Part shown: positions 25,613-32,824 of the stretch, piece by piece
Layout of the letters: each line of letters opens with the position of its first letter
Position numbering within the stretch: position 1 is the stretch's first letter
NCBI GenBank assembly: GCA_002415785.1
Contig: DIAJ01000006.1
Location: forward strand, 1-48,978
Reading direction: 5' to 3'
Length of the DNA stretch: 48,978 nt
Source of the DNA: Flavobacteriales bacterium UBA5081
Lineage (GTDB): Bacteria > Bacteroidota > Bacteroidia > Flavobacteriales_E > Vicingaceae
Position numbers and translations under genes: made by a program
Notes under the pieces: model-generated
The model's database searches: none
Told to the model about the DNA's origin: nothing
Seen by the model: the letters and a program-made list of their open reading frames with translations, nothing else

Positions 25613-26899
25613 TTATCTCTTTTCTACAGGAACAAAATCTGTTAAATTTTTGCCTGTGTAAACCTGTCTTGGACGACCAATAGGCTCTTTATTTTCTCTC
25701 ATTTCTTTCCATTGAGCAATCCATCCCGGTAAGCGACCTAATGTAAACATAACGGTAAACATTGAAGTTGGAATTCCAATCGCACGGTAAATAATACCGG
25801 AGTAGAAATCAACATTTGGATATAATTTACGCTCTACGAAATAATCGTCTTTTAAAGCTACTTCCTCTAATCCTTTCGCAATTTCTAAAATTGGATCGTT
25901 AATGCCTAACTTATCTAATACGTCATCAGCAGCTTTCTTAATGATTTTCGCTCTTGGATCAAAGTTTTTGTATACTCTATGACCAAAGCCCATCAATCTA
26001 AATGGATCGTCTTTATCTTTTGCTTTAGCCATGTATTTATTTACATCACCTCCATCTTTCTTAATTCCTTCCAACATTTCAATTACTGCTTGGTTAGCAC
26101 CTCCATGAAGTGGTCCCCAAAGTGCACCAATTCCAGCTGCGATAGAAGCATATAAACTTGCATGCGAAGATCCAACAACTCTAACCGTTGAAGTTGAACA
26201 GTTTTGTTCATGATCTGCATGAAGAATCAATAACTTATCCAATGCATTGGCAATTACCGGATCTACATCGTAATCTTCAGCCGGCACGGCAAACATCATC
26301 TTCAAAAAGTTAGAAGTATAATTTAATTTGTTATCCGGATAGTTTGCTGGATGACCAATTTCATTTTTGTAAGCCCAAGCTGCCATTGTTGGCACTTTTG
26401 CTAATAACCTTCTAATGCTTAAGTCAACATCCTTGGCCGAACGGTTTGGATCTAACGATTCAGGATAAAATGCCGTTAAAGAAGACACCAATGAAGAAAG
26501 CACACCCATTGGATGAGAATTAGATGGAAAGCCATCTAATATGCTTTTAATATCTTCGTGAATTAATGTATGTTTTGTAATATCAGAAGTAAAACTATCT
26601 AATGTAGTTTTGTTTGGAAGTTCACCGTAAATCAACAGATAAGCTACCTCTAAAAAAGTAGACTTTTCTGCTAAGTCTTCAATAGCATAACCTCTGTAAC
26701 GCAGAATTCCCTTTTCTCCATCTAAGAAAGTGATAGCAGATTTCGTTGAACCTGTATTTTTAAAGCCCGGGTCTAAGGTAATTAAACCAGACTCTCCACG
26801 AAGTTTACTAATATCAATTGCCTTTTCATCTTCCGTACCGGTAATGATCGGTAATTTATATACTTTATCTCCAACTTTTAATTCTGCTATTTCTGACAT
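25613..26899 (-). CDS. gltA: Citrate synthase
   Basis: 428 residues, the length of the hexameric type II enzyme. It condenses acetyl-CoA and oxaloacetate at the entry of the TCA cycle. Active-site segments are visible: LHADHEQNCSTSTVRVVGSS and MGFGHRVYKNFDPRAK (catalytic histidines), and NVDFYSGIIYRAIGIP (catalytic Asp). It has its own promoter and terminator. In related genomes I recall gltA close to eno; here an accessory island separates them. Confidence 0.97.
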   Translation of the reverse strand: MSEIAELKVGDKVYKLPIITGTEDEKAIDISKLRGESGLITLDPGFKNTGSTKSAITFLDGEKGILRYRGYAIEDLAEKSTFLEVAYLLIYGELPNKTTLDSFTSDITKHTLIHEDIKSILDGFPSNSHPMGVLSSLVSSLTAFYPESLDPNRSAKDVDLSIRRLLAKVPTMAAWAYKNEIGHPANYPDNKLNYTSNFLKMMFAVPAEDYDVDPVIANALDKLLILHADHEQNCSTSTVRVVGSSHASLYASIAAGIGALWGPLHGGANQAVIEMLEGIKKDGGDVNKYMAKAKDKDDPFRLMGFGHRVYKNFDPRAKIIKKAADDVLDKLGINDPILEIAKGLEEVALKDDYFVERKLYPNVDFYSGIIYRAIGIPTSMFTVMFTLGRLPGWIAQWKEMRENKEPIGRPRQVYTGKNLTDFVPVEKR

Positions 26900-26980
26900 T
26901 TCTTCTGTATTTTAAGGTGAATATATTTACTGCATAAAAAAACAAGAAAATCAACTTTTTGTTTTCATTTCACAGGATTG

Positions 26981-27011
26981 CAAAAATAAGGAAGAGTCGG
27001 CTGTTTTACAA
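26981..27011 (-). promoter_or_regulatory. Promoter of gltA
   Basis: The minus strand has TTG, 20 nt, then TATTTTTG (exact TAnnTTTG), giving a leader of about 75 nt. Between this and 27105 I see nothing else. Confidence 0.65.
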
Positions 27012-27104
27012 GTGATATAAGCAATGATTTTAGCCTAATTGAAAATCAATTGGAGAGTATCAATTCGATGGCTGGTATGGGTTGATTATTCTCACTGTAC
27101 CTAC

Positions 27105-27237
27105 TACTATTTTGAAAAAATCATATTGTTTACACAACAAAAAAACCTATCAAAAAATAACTCACAAACTAAAAAGATGGTTAATGTATCATCAAATTTA
27201 AAAAGTAAACGATTATATTGGTGTCTAGTAGAATCTT
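27105..27237 (-). pseudogene. PIN-domain (VapC-type) toxin fragment
   Basis: Directly after the small antitoxin stop, the frame reads KILLDTNIIVYFLN, the first strand of a PIN nuclease with its first catalytic Asp. There is no start codon (AGT where ATG is expected). The frame then ends in a stop (27181-27183), and another frame continues briefly with FDDTLTIFLVCELFF. The other roughly 100 residues of a PIN toxin are missing. This is a clear remnant of a VapBC-like operon. It is short, but the motif is specific. Confidence 0.75.
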
Positions 27238-27409
27238 ACTCCCACTCATCTCGTAATCTCTTTTGCAGTTTTAAACCATCTTCTGTTATGGACAATGTTC
27301 CAGCATACTTTAAAGCATCTAACCCTTTTTTTAACTTCTGCTTTCTCAATTTAGCTAACAAACGCTCTATAGCTTGTTTATCTGAACCCTTTTTTAATTC
27401 TATGACCAT
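27236..27409 (-). CDS. Small VapB-like antitoxin, intact
   Basis: 57 residues: basic-acidic helices (ELKKGSDKQAIERLLAKLRK), then LDALKYAGTLSI and the C-terminal LQKRLRDEWE. That ending is typical of small Bacteroidota antitoxins paired with PIN toxins, where the tail blocks the nuclease. A ribosome binding site GGAGAG lies 2 nt before the ATG and a full promoter lies upstream. The PIN gene just downstream is a remnant, so this is an orphan antitoxin. Family assignment is from memory of similar sequences. Confidence 0.72.
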   Translation of the reverse strand: MVIELKKGSDKQAIERLLAKLRKQKLKKGLDALKYAGTLSITEDGLKLQKRLRDEWE

Positions 27410-27432
27410 AACTCTCCTTTTTTAATCTCTAT

Positions 27433-27466
27433 CAAAATTAAGCCTTTAATTTTTTCTGTACCCAAA
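27433..27466 (-). promoter_or_regulatory. Promoter of the VapB-like gene
   Basis: The minus strand has TTTG, 22 nt, then TAATTTTG, an exact consensus match. It would give a leader of about 17 nt carrying the GGAGAG site. Confidence 0.65.
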
Positions 27467-27484
27467 ATGACTCATTCAAGCACA

Positions 27485-27515
27485 CAAATGCATTATTTTT
27501 CTTTCAACTGACAAA
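27485..27515 (-). promoter_or_regulatory. Second promoter-like site within the GACAAATG motif
   Basis: The minus strand has TTTG, 19 nt, then TGCATTTG (7 of 8). The TTTG is part of the CATTTGTC motif that recurs four times in this island. The rest of 27516-27709 shows no gene; this 190-bp stretch is AT-rich with only short inverted repeats. Confidence 0.4.
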
Positions 27516-27709
27516 TGGAGTGACATTAAAATTATTAACTGACTTCAAAGTGTTACTGCACTTCAAATTAAAACTATGTTAAACATGACCACACCACTAT
27601 TAAGAATCTGTTATAAAGAAAACTAACATGTATTCTTGCAAAATTATATAAGTGAAACTATTTTAACGACTGAAGGCGAAATACCGCTTTTCTACATCGA
27701 GATATTTGT

Positions 27710-28003
27710 TTATAGTTCTACCTTGATGTGAAGTTTTCCGCCAAGCCCTTCTTCTACTACTTTTTTTAAAGTAGATAGTCTCATATCGCTAATAGCCCTT
27801 TCTATTTTGGAAATATAGGCGCGTTTAACTTTTAGTTTATCAGCTAACTCTTGTTGAGTTAAATGAGCTTCTTTACGAGCAGACTTTAACATCTCTGCAA
27901 TCATATAAGCCTGAGCTCTTTCGTTAAAATCATCTCGACTTTTACTTCCTTTTTCACCGTATTTACGGTCAAGGTGTTCATTGAATGTCTTTGGTTTGTC
28001 CAT
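27710..28003 (-). CDS. higA: HigA-type antitoxin, XRE/HTH_3 family
   Basis: 97 residues. The XRE helix-turn-helix is at about 40-92 (HLTQQELADKLKVKRAYISK, IERAISDMRLSTLKKVV). HigA proteins bind and neutralise HigB and repress their own operon. The gene follows the toxin by 24 nt, the usual higBA order. It is complete, while the toxin is frameshifted. Confidence 0.88.
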   Translation of the reverse strand: MDKPKTFNEHLDRKYGEKGSKSRDDFNERAQAYMIAEMLKSARKEAHLTQQELADKLKVKRAYISKIERAISDMRLSTLKKVVEEGLGGKLHIKVEL

Positions 28004-28027
28004 GATTCTTTTAATATTTTATTGTAA

Positions 28028-28362
28028 TCACAAACCACCTTTAGTGGTTTCATAATATTTTGTTCTTAATTGTTTCGCTCTTTGTATTTCTTTTCTAGGT
28101 GTTTTCCGGCTTTTCTTTTGGAAAGCATGTAGTAAAATAACTAAGCTTCCTTCATCAAAAAAGCAGAATATGCGAAATATATCGCTTCCTACTTTTACCC
28201 TAATCTCATAAATACCATCTTCCAAGTGTTTAAAAAACTGTTTTGGGATTCGCTCCATACTGATCACAACTTCCAAAACATATCTATTTTCTCTTGTACT
28301 GCCTTGGATTGAGCATTATAAAACTTCCAAAAATAATCTTCAAACGGTTCTAATGTTCTCAT
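28028..28362 (-). pseudogene. higB: HigB/Gp49-like toxin with a one-base frameshift
   Basis: The reading frame opens at ATG 28362 (MRTLEPFEDYFWKFYN .. AVQEKID) and hits a stop at 28263-28265. The rest of the toxin (VISMERIPKQFFKHLEDG, IYEIRVKVGSDIFRIFCFFD, HAFQKKSRKTPRKEI) is in another frame, open only from a TTG at 28276. Adding one T after 28282 (GATATG to GATTATG) joins them into 111 residues, the normal length of RelE/HigB Gp49-like mRNA interferases. The coding sequence is otherwise well preserved, so the break is recent, or a sequencing error. The last codons lie in an AAACCAC/GTGGTTT hairpin (28032-28050). Confidence 0.82.
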
Positions 28363-28373
28363 ATACTTAAACA

Positions 28374-28381
28374 CAAAGGTA
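28374..28381 (-). promoter_or_regulatory. -7 box TACCTTTG before higB
   Basis: An exact TAnnTTTG match 11 nt before the higB ATG. A second promoter-like pair, TTTG-18 nt-AATGTTTG, lies further upstream at 28502-28531 inside the recurrent motif. Apart from these the 28382-28614 stretch holds no recognisable gene. Confidence 0.5.
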
Positions 28382-28614
28382 ACTAATTAGTTTCTTTTTT
28401 TGATTGTAATTAATGTTGTTTCTCCCTTTCTTAATAAACTTTCCACTACAAAAATGACGCTTCATTTTTACAATAAAAATCATATTCAAATCCTTTTGAA
28501 ACAAACATTGTATTGCCTCTCAGGCGACAAATGAGGCAGCACTATAATTTTTTTGCAAATTTTAAAGACCTACAGCTATTCAGTTTTAACCTTTTACTTT
28601 ATGTATTTTATTAC

Positions 28615-28685
28615 ATTATTTTCAAACAACTGATTTTAACGAAATTACAACACTACACTTGTTTAATTGACAAATAGGACGTTAC
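28615..28685 (+). repeat. 71-bp direct repeat, copy 1
   Basis: Matches 29494-29564 at 64 of 71 positions without gaps, in the same orientation. Shared cores include ATTATTTTCAAACAACTG and TTACAACACTACACTTGT. It ends in the GACAAAT-type motif. Confidence 0.9.
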
Positions 28686-28694
28686 TTATATTTA

Positions 28695-29081
28695 TTACCA
28701 CATCAAAAGAAAATACAAAATCATTGGCCCAAAAACATAAACCAAAGACAAGAATCCCTTAAGCCGCCATGAAAAACTATTTTTATTAGTGTTAGAGAAC
28801 CTTTCTTCAAGAACGTCTTCATCAATTTTAACTAAAAAGTGCAATAAAATAGATAAAGCAATTATCAAAACAACAATAATTTGTAAACTATCAAATAATC
28901 TATTTATGTTAAAAGTTTTAGATATCAGTATATCAATTGAAAAGACTAAAGCCATAGAACTAAAAGCAATTACATAATTAGAGCTTATACCTCCCATACT
29001 TTTACTATCATCCCAAAGTTTTTTTTGAAATAAAAAAAGTCTAAAATAGATATACTCATAAAATGAGATTATATTTTGCAT
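28695..29081 (-). CDS. Small membrane protein, possible immunity protein
   Basis: 128 residues from ATG 29081. An in-frame TTG at 29093 is a weaker choice. Three hydrophobic segments: NYVIAFSSMALVFSIDILI, LQIIVVLIIALSILLHFLV and LSLVYVFGPMILYFLLMW. I do not recognise the family. It lies 21 nt downstream of a broken HINT-domain gene in the same orientation, the usual place for the immunity gene of a polymorphic toxin. That role is inferred from position only. Confidence 0.6.
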   Translation of the reverse strand: MQNIISFYEYIYFRLFLFQKKLWDDSKSMGGISSNYVIAFSSMALVFSIDILISKTFNINRLFDSLQIIVVLIIALSILLHFLVKIDEDVLEERFSNTNKNSFSWRLKGFLSLVYVFGPMILYFLLMW

Positions 29082-29102
29082 TAATTTTCTCAATTGTGAT
29101 TC

Positions 29103-29501
29103 TTATTCATTATTTAATTTTTCCTTTAGATGTCGAATACCCAACACCAAAACATTTGAATTTGTAATTAAGAAGTTATTATTTTCAACATTAATGTTAT
29201 AGCTATAAGTATTTTGCTTGACAATAGATACGGAATTAATTTTTAATAACTGTAACTCTTCTCCTTTCAAAATAAGAACTTCACCCTCTTTTTCAATATC
29301 TTCTGCTATTATCCAATTGTCTTCATCTACAAAAATTGGATGAGCTATATTAAATTCAAAATTGCCCCATTTTCTAAATCTATTCTAACTTATTCAGAAA
29401 CTCCACTTTTAGCAAAAACATCAACACCTTGATTTTCAATGAACTTAACATTTAGATTATAATAATATATTATCTCCTACTTCTAGGTCTTCAATTATTT
29501 T
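29103..29501 (-). pseudogene. HINT-domain polymorphic toxin fragment, several frameshifts
   Basis: Three frames together spell a Hedgehog/intein (HINT) domain. They are KIIEDLEVGDNI (29465-29501), then FIENQGVDVFAKSGVSE and VRIDLENGAI, then HPIFVDEDNWIIAEDI with VENNNFLITNSNVLVLG to the stop at 29103. These match the family order: 'IEDLxxGD', 'HPfyv..W..A.dl', and a final 'yfv...vLVhN'-like strand. At least two frameshifts and a stop break it. The nucleophile Cys and preceding strand are absent because the fragment begins at the 71-bp repeat. In bacteria such domains usually sit before toxin tips. Confidence 0.7.
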
Positions 29502-29564
29502 CAAACAACTGATTTTAAAAAAATTACAACACTACACTTGTATAAGTGACAAATGGGACACTAC
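29494..29564 (+). repeat. 71-bp direct repeat, copy 2
   Basis: Partner of 28615-28685, 879 bp away and in the same orientation. The HINT fragment begins inside its left edge. The right end continues into an AAATGGG-ACACTAC-CCCATTT hairpin (29551-29571). Confidence 0.9.
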
Positions 29565-29610
29565 CCCATTTAACCTACTACCGTATTCTGTGCACTTGGC
29601 GACAACAAAC

Positions 29611-29656
29611 AAAAAACCGACAAAATGAAAGATAGTATTGCCTTCATTTTATCGGC
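29611..29656 (-). terminator. Terminator of eno
   Basis: On the minus strand GCCGATAAAATGAA pairs with TTCATTTTGTCGGT (14 bp, with G-T pairs), followed by TTTTTGTTTG. It lies 24 nt after the eno stop. Confidence 0.85.
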
Positions 29657-29679
29657 TTTCAAGATTATTATTTAATTTT

Positions 29680-30957
29680 TTATTTAAACAGCTTCTTTGG
29701 GAAGTTTGCTGTACCGCCCAATAATTCTTCAATGCGAAGCAATTGATTGTATTTTGCCATTCGATCTGAACGAGAAGCTGAGCCGGTTTTAATCTGTCCG
29801 GTACTTAGCGCTACCGCCAAGTCGGCTATGGTGGTGTCTTCTGTTTCACCTGAACGATGACTCATCACAGAAGTATAGCCACTCTTAGTCGCCAACTCAA
29901 CCGCTTCAATGGTTTCTGTTAATGTTCCAATTTGATTCACTTTAATCAAAATTGAATTCCCCACATTTTGATCAATTCCTTTTTGCAAGCGATTCACATT
30001 CGTTACAAACAAATCGTCACCAACCAATTGAACTTTATTGCCAATTGCCTTAGTTAAAGACTTCCATCCTTTCCAATCGTCTTCCCACAGTCCGTCTTCA
30101 ATGGAAACAATAGGGTATTTATTCACCCAATCTTTCCAATAAGCAACCATATCGTCGGCAGTTAATTTATCACCGCTCGATTTGTGGAAATGATATACTT
30201 TCTCCTCCTCAATGTAAAACTCAGAAGCTGCTGCATCCATGGCAATACCAACTTCCTCACCCGGTTTATAACCTGCATTTTCTATGGCTTTTAAAACATA
30301 CTCAATGGCTTCTTCATTCGAACCCAAATTCGGTGCAAAACCTCCCTCATCTCCTACATTTGTTGAAAATCCTTTGTCTTTTAACACCTTCTTCAAATGG
30401 TGAAAAATTTCCGTTCCCATTTGTAGAGAATGAGCAAAACTTTGAGCACCTATCGGCATCACCATAAATTCCTGAAAATCGATGCTATTGTCTGCATGTG
30501 AACCGCCGTTCAAAATATTCATCATTGGCATCGGTAAAGTGCGTGCATTTACTCCTCCAATGTATCGATACAAAGGCATGCCCATTTCAGCAGCAGCAGC
30601 CTTAGCAACTGCCAGAGAAACTCCAAGAATGGCATTTGCGCCTAAGTTTGCTTTATTTGGCGTACCATCTAAATCAATCATATAACGATCAATTCCAATT
30701 TGATCAAAAACATTGGCTCCATTCAGTTCTTCATTCAATGTTTGGTTGACATTTTGAACTGCTTTAAGCACACCTTTTCCTAAATATGCAGCCGGATCTT
30801 GATCCCTTAGCTCTACGGCTTCATGAATTCCGGTTGAAGCTCCCGAAGGTACAGCAGCTCTTCCTTGAACACCATTTTGAGTAGTTACATCTACTTCAAT
30901 GGTTGGGTTACCTCTTGAATCTAATATTTGTCGGGCATGTATATTGGCTATTGTCAT
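29680..30957 (-). CDS. eno: Enolase
   Basis: 425 residues, full length. It interconverts 2-phosphoglycerate and phosphoenolpyruvate. N-terminal ANIHARQILDSRGNPTIEVD, the loop GASTGIHEAVELRD, metal ligands in IAMDAAASEFY, VSIEDGLWEDDW and LVGDDLFVTN, and the signature LIKVNQIGTLTET with catalytic Lys are all seen. It starts one base after carA stops, so the two share a transcript. Confidence 0.98.
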   Translation of the reverse strand: MTIANIHARQILDSRGNPTIEVDVTTQNGVQGRAAVPSGASTGIHEAVELRDQDPAAYLGKGVLKAVQNVNQTLNEELNGANVFDQIGIDRYMIDLDGTPNKANLGANAILGVSLAVAKAAAAEMGMPLYRYIGGVNARTLPMPMMNILNGGSHADNSIDFQEFMVMPIGAQSFAHSLQMGTEIFHHLKKVLKDKGFSTNVGDEGGFAPNLGSNEEAIEYVLKAIENAGYKPGEEVGIAMDAAASEFYIEEEKVYHFHKSSGDKLTADDMVAYWKDWVNKYPIVSIEDGLWEDDWKGWKSLTKAIGNKVQLVGDDLFVTNVNRLQKGIDQNVGNSILIKVNQIGTLTETIEAVELATKSGYTSVMSHRSGETEDTTIADLAVALSTGQIKTGSASRSDRMAKYNQLLRIEELLGGTANFPKKLFK

Positions 30958-30958
30958 T

Positions 30959-32071
30959 TTATGCAGATTTACGTTTTGCTAATTTTTCAATAAAGTCATC
31001 AAATAAATACCTTGAATCATGTGGTCCCGGAGAAGATTCCGGATGATATTGAACTGAGAAGATATCTTTGTTTTTGTAACGCATTCCGGCTACCGAATTG
31101 TCATTCAAATGAACATGAGTCAATTCAATTCCTTCATGGGCTTCTAAGGAGTCTCTATCAACAACAAAACCATGATTTTGAGAAGTTACTTCACCTTTTC
31201 CTGTTAAAATATTTTTTACAGGATGATTAATACCACGATGTCCGTTGTGCATTTTTATGGTTTTTAAACCGGCAGCAAGGGCTAGCAATTGGTGGCCTAA
31301 GCAAATGCCAAAAATAGGAGTACCTGAATCAACTAACATTCTCACTTGCTCAATTGTATCAGGCATAGCTGAAGGGTCACCCGGACCATTACTCAACATA
31401 ATTCCATCCGGTTGCCAATCTAAAATCTCTTTTACCGGTGTATTCATAGGAAAAACTTTTAAGAAAGCACCTCGATCAGTTAGGCAACGCAAGATGTTCT
31501 TTTTAGTGCCATAGTCAATCACTGCCACCTTATAAGGTGAGTTTTCATCACCAAGAGTATATGCTTCCTTAGTAGCTACTTTTGATGAGAGTTCCAAACC
31601 TTGCATAGAAGGCACTTCTTTAAGTTGTGCCTTTAATTTATCTACGTCGAACTCAACAGAAGAAATGATTACGTTCATTGCTCCCTTATCGCGAATCTGA
31701 CGCACAATGGCGCGGCTGTCAACATCTGTAATCGCAACAATATTATTTTCTTCAAAATACTCTTGCAAAGAAGCATCTCCTGAAGGTCTTGAAAAACCGT
31801 CAGAGAACTTTTTACAAATTAATCCTGCTATTTTAACAGAATCAGACTCCACCTCGTCTTCTTGAACTCCATAATTGCCAATGTGTGCAGTTGCGCAAAC
31901 CATAATCTGACCAAAGTAAGAAGGGTCTGTGTAAATTTCTTGGTAACCTGTCATTCCGGTATTAAAGCAAATTTCACCGGTAGAAGTTCCCAAAATACCG
32001 GCTGATAAACCGTGAAAAACTGTTCCGTCTTCTAGAACGATGATTCCTTTTGCGCGAGTCTTGTACTTCAT
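30959..32071 (-). CDS. carA: Carbamoyl-phosphate synthase small subunit
   Basis: 370 residues. Glutamine amidotransferase subunit that feeds ammonia to CarB for arginine and pyrimidine synthesis. The N-terminal CPSase_sm_chain domain (EDGTVFHGLSAG, FNTGMTGYQEI) and the GATase domain with nucleophile Cys in PIFGICLGHQLLALA and His/Glu in VQYHPESSPGPHDS are intact. Preceded by a -7 box. No carB is nearby. Confidence 0.97.
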   Translation of the reverse strand: MKYKTRAKGIIVLEDGTVFHGLSAGILGTSTGEICFNTGMTGYQEIYTDPSYFGQIMVCATAHIGNYGVQEDEVESDSVKIAGLICKKFSDGFSRPSGDASLQEYFEENNIVAITDVDSRAIVRQIRDKGAMNVIISSVEFDVDKLKAQLKEVPSMQGLELSSKVATKEAYTLGDENSPYKVAVIDYGTKKNILRCLTDRGAFLKVFPMNTPVKEILDWQPDGIMLSNGPGDPSAMPDTIEQVRMLVDSGTPIFGICLGHQLLALAAGLKTIKMHNGHRGINHPVKNILTGKGEVTSQNHGFVVDRDSLEAHEGIELTHVHLNDNSVAGMRYKNKDIFSVQYHPESSPGPHDSRYLFDDFIEKLAKRKSA

Positions 32072-32099
32072 CTGTTTAAAATAGGTTTAAAATTTAAGT

Positions 32100-32107
32100 C
32101 AAATATA
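32100..32107 (-). promoter_or_regulatory. -7 box TATATTTG before carA
   Basis: An exact TAnnTTTG match on the minus strand, giving a leader of about 25 nt. It lies after the ribosomal array terminator, so carA-eno is an independent unit. No -33 TTTG at standard spacing. Confidence 0.5.
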
Positions 32108-32140
32108 ATAGCTTTATTCAATAGTAAATTATACATCAAA

Positions 32141-32173
32141 AAAAAGGATAAAACACCAAGTTTTATCCTTTTT
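32141..32173 (-). terminator. Terminator of the ribosomal protein array
   Basis: A perfect 14-bp stem, AAAAAGGATAAAAC (32141-32154) and GTTTTATCCTTTTT (32160-32173), with a 5-base loop, 35 nt after rplQ. The A/T ends let it act in either direction. Confidence 0.85.
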
Positions 32174-32207
32174 ATAAATCAAATCATTATCGTCGCTTTG
32201 GACATAA

Positions 32208-32819
32208 TTATGCTTTATCCTCTTTTTGATCATCAGACTTTTTAGGCTCCTCTTTCTTTGGAGCTTCTTCCTTTTTAGCTTCAGCTTTAGGAGCCGCTTT
32301 CTTCGTCTCTTCTTTAGACGACTCTGCTTTTGGCTCAGCTTTTTTAGCTTCAGGCTTATTATCTTCGGCTTTGGTTTCAGTAGTTGTAGCATTGCTGCTT
32401 CCACCTCTTCTACGACGTGTTTTCTTCTTAGCAGGAGTTTTACCTTCAGAAACGTATAGTTCGTTGAAGTCAACCAACTCCATCATACACATTTCAGCAT
32501 TATCTCCCAATCGGTTTCCTGTGCGAATAATACGAGTATATCCTCCTGCACGTTCACCCACTTTTGGAGCAACTTCTCTGAAAAGTTCAGTTACAGCATA
32601 CTTGTCATTTAAGTAACTAAAAACAACACGACGTGAGTGTGTAGAATCGTCTTTAGACTTAGTAATTAATGGTTCTACGAATCCACGCAAAGCTTTAGCT
32701 TTGGCAAGGGTAGTATTAATTCTTTTGTGCTGAATTAATGAACAAGCCATATTCGAAAGCATCGCTTTTCTATGCGACTTTGTTCTGCTTAAGTGGTTAA
32801 ATTTCTTTCCGTGTCTCAT
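32208..32819 (-). CDS. rplQ: 50S ribosomal protein L17 with long charged tail
   Basis: 203 residues. The first roughly 118 are a normal L17 (MRHGKKFNHLSRTKSHRKAM, RINTTLAKAKALRGFVEPLI, GGYTRIIRTGNRLGDNAEM). The last roughly 80 are almost only Lys, Glu, Ala and Pro after a basic KKKTRRRRGG stretch. Tails of this kind are common in Bacteroidota L17; the length here is at the high end. Last gene of the array. Confidence 0.97.
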   Translation of the reverse strand: MRHGKKFNHLSRTKSHRKAMLSNMACSLIQHKRINTTLAKAKALRGFVEPLITKSKDDSTHSRRVVFSYLNDKYAVTELFREVAPKVGERAGGYTRIIRTGNRLGDNAEMCMMELVDFNELYVSEGKTPAKKKTRRRRGGSSNATTTETKAEDNKPEAKKAEPKAESSKEETKKAAPKAEAKKEEAPKKEEPKKSDDQKEDKA

Positions 32820-32824
32820 TTCCC

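Noticed and set aside
27039..27425. Plus-strand open frame of 128 codons in the gltA-eno gap
   Set aside because: It is the antisense of the small antitoxin and the PIN remnant, which have motifs and expression signals.
29103..29501. Functional intein
   Set aside because: No splice-junction Cys and no flanking extein; several frameshifts.
27510..29559. Integron attC array with toxin-antitoxin cassettes
   Set aside because: Same-strand small modules separated by repeats suggest it, but no GTTRRRY/RYYYAAC pairs bounding palindromes were found and no integrase is in the window.
32208..32460. Lys/Glu/Ala tail of L17 as a separate gene or frameshift product
   Set aside because: It is continuous in frame with L17, and similar tails occur in the phylum.
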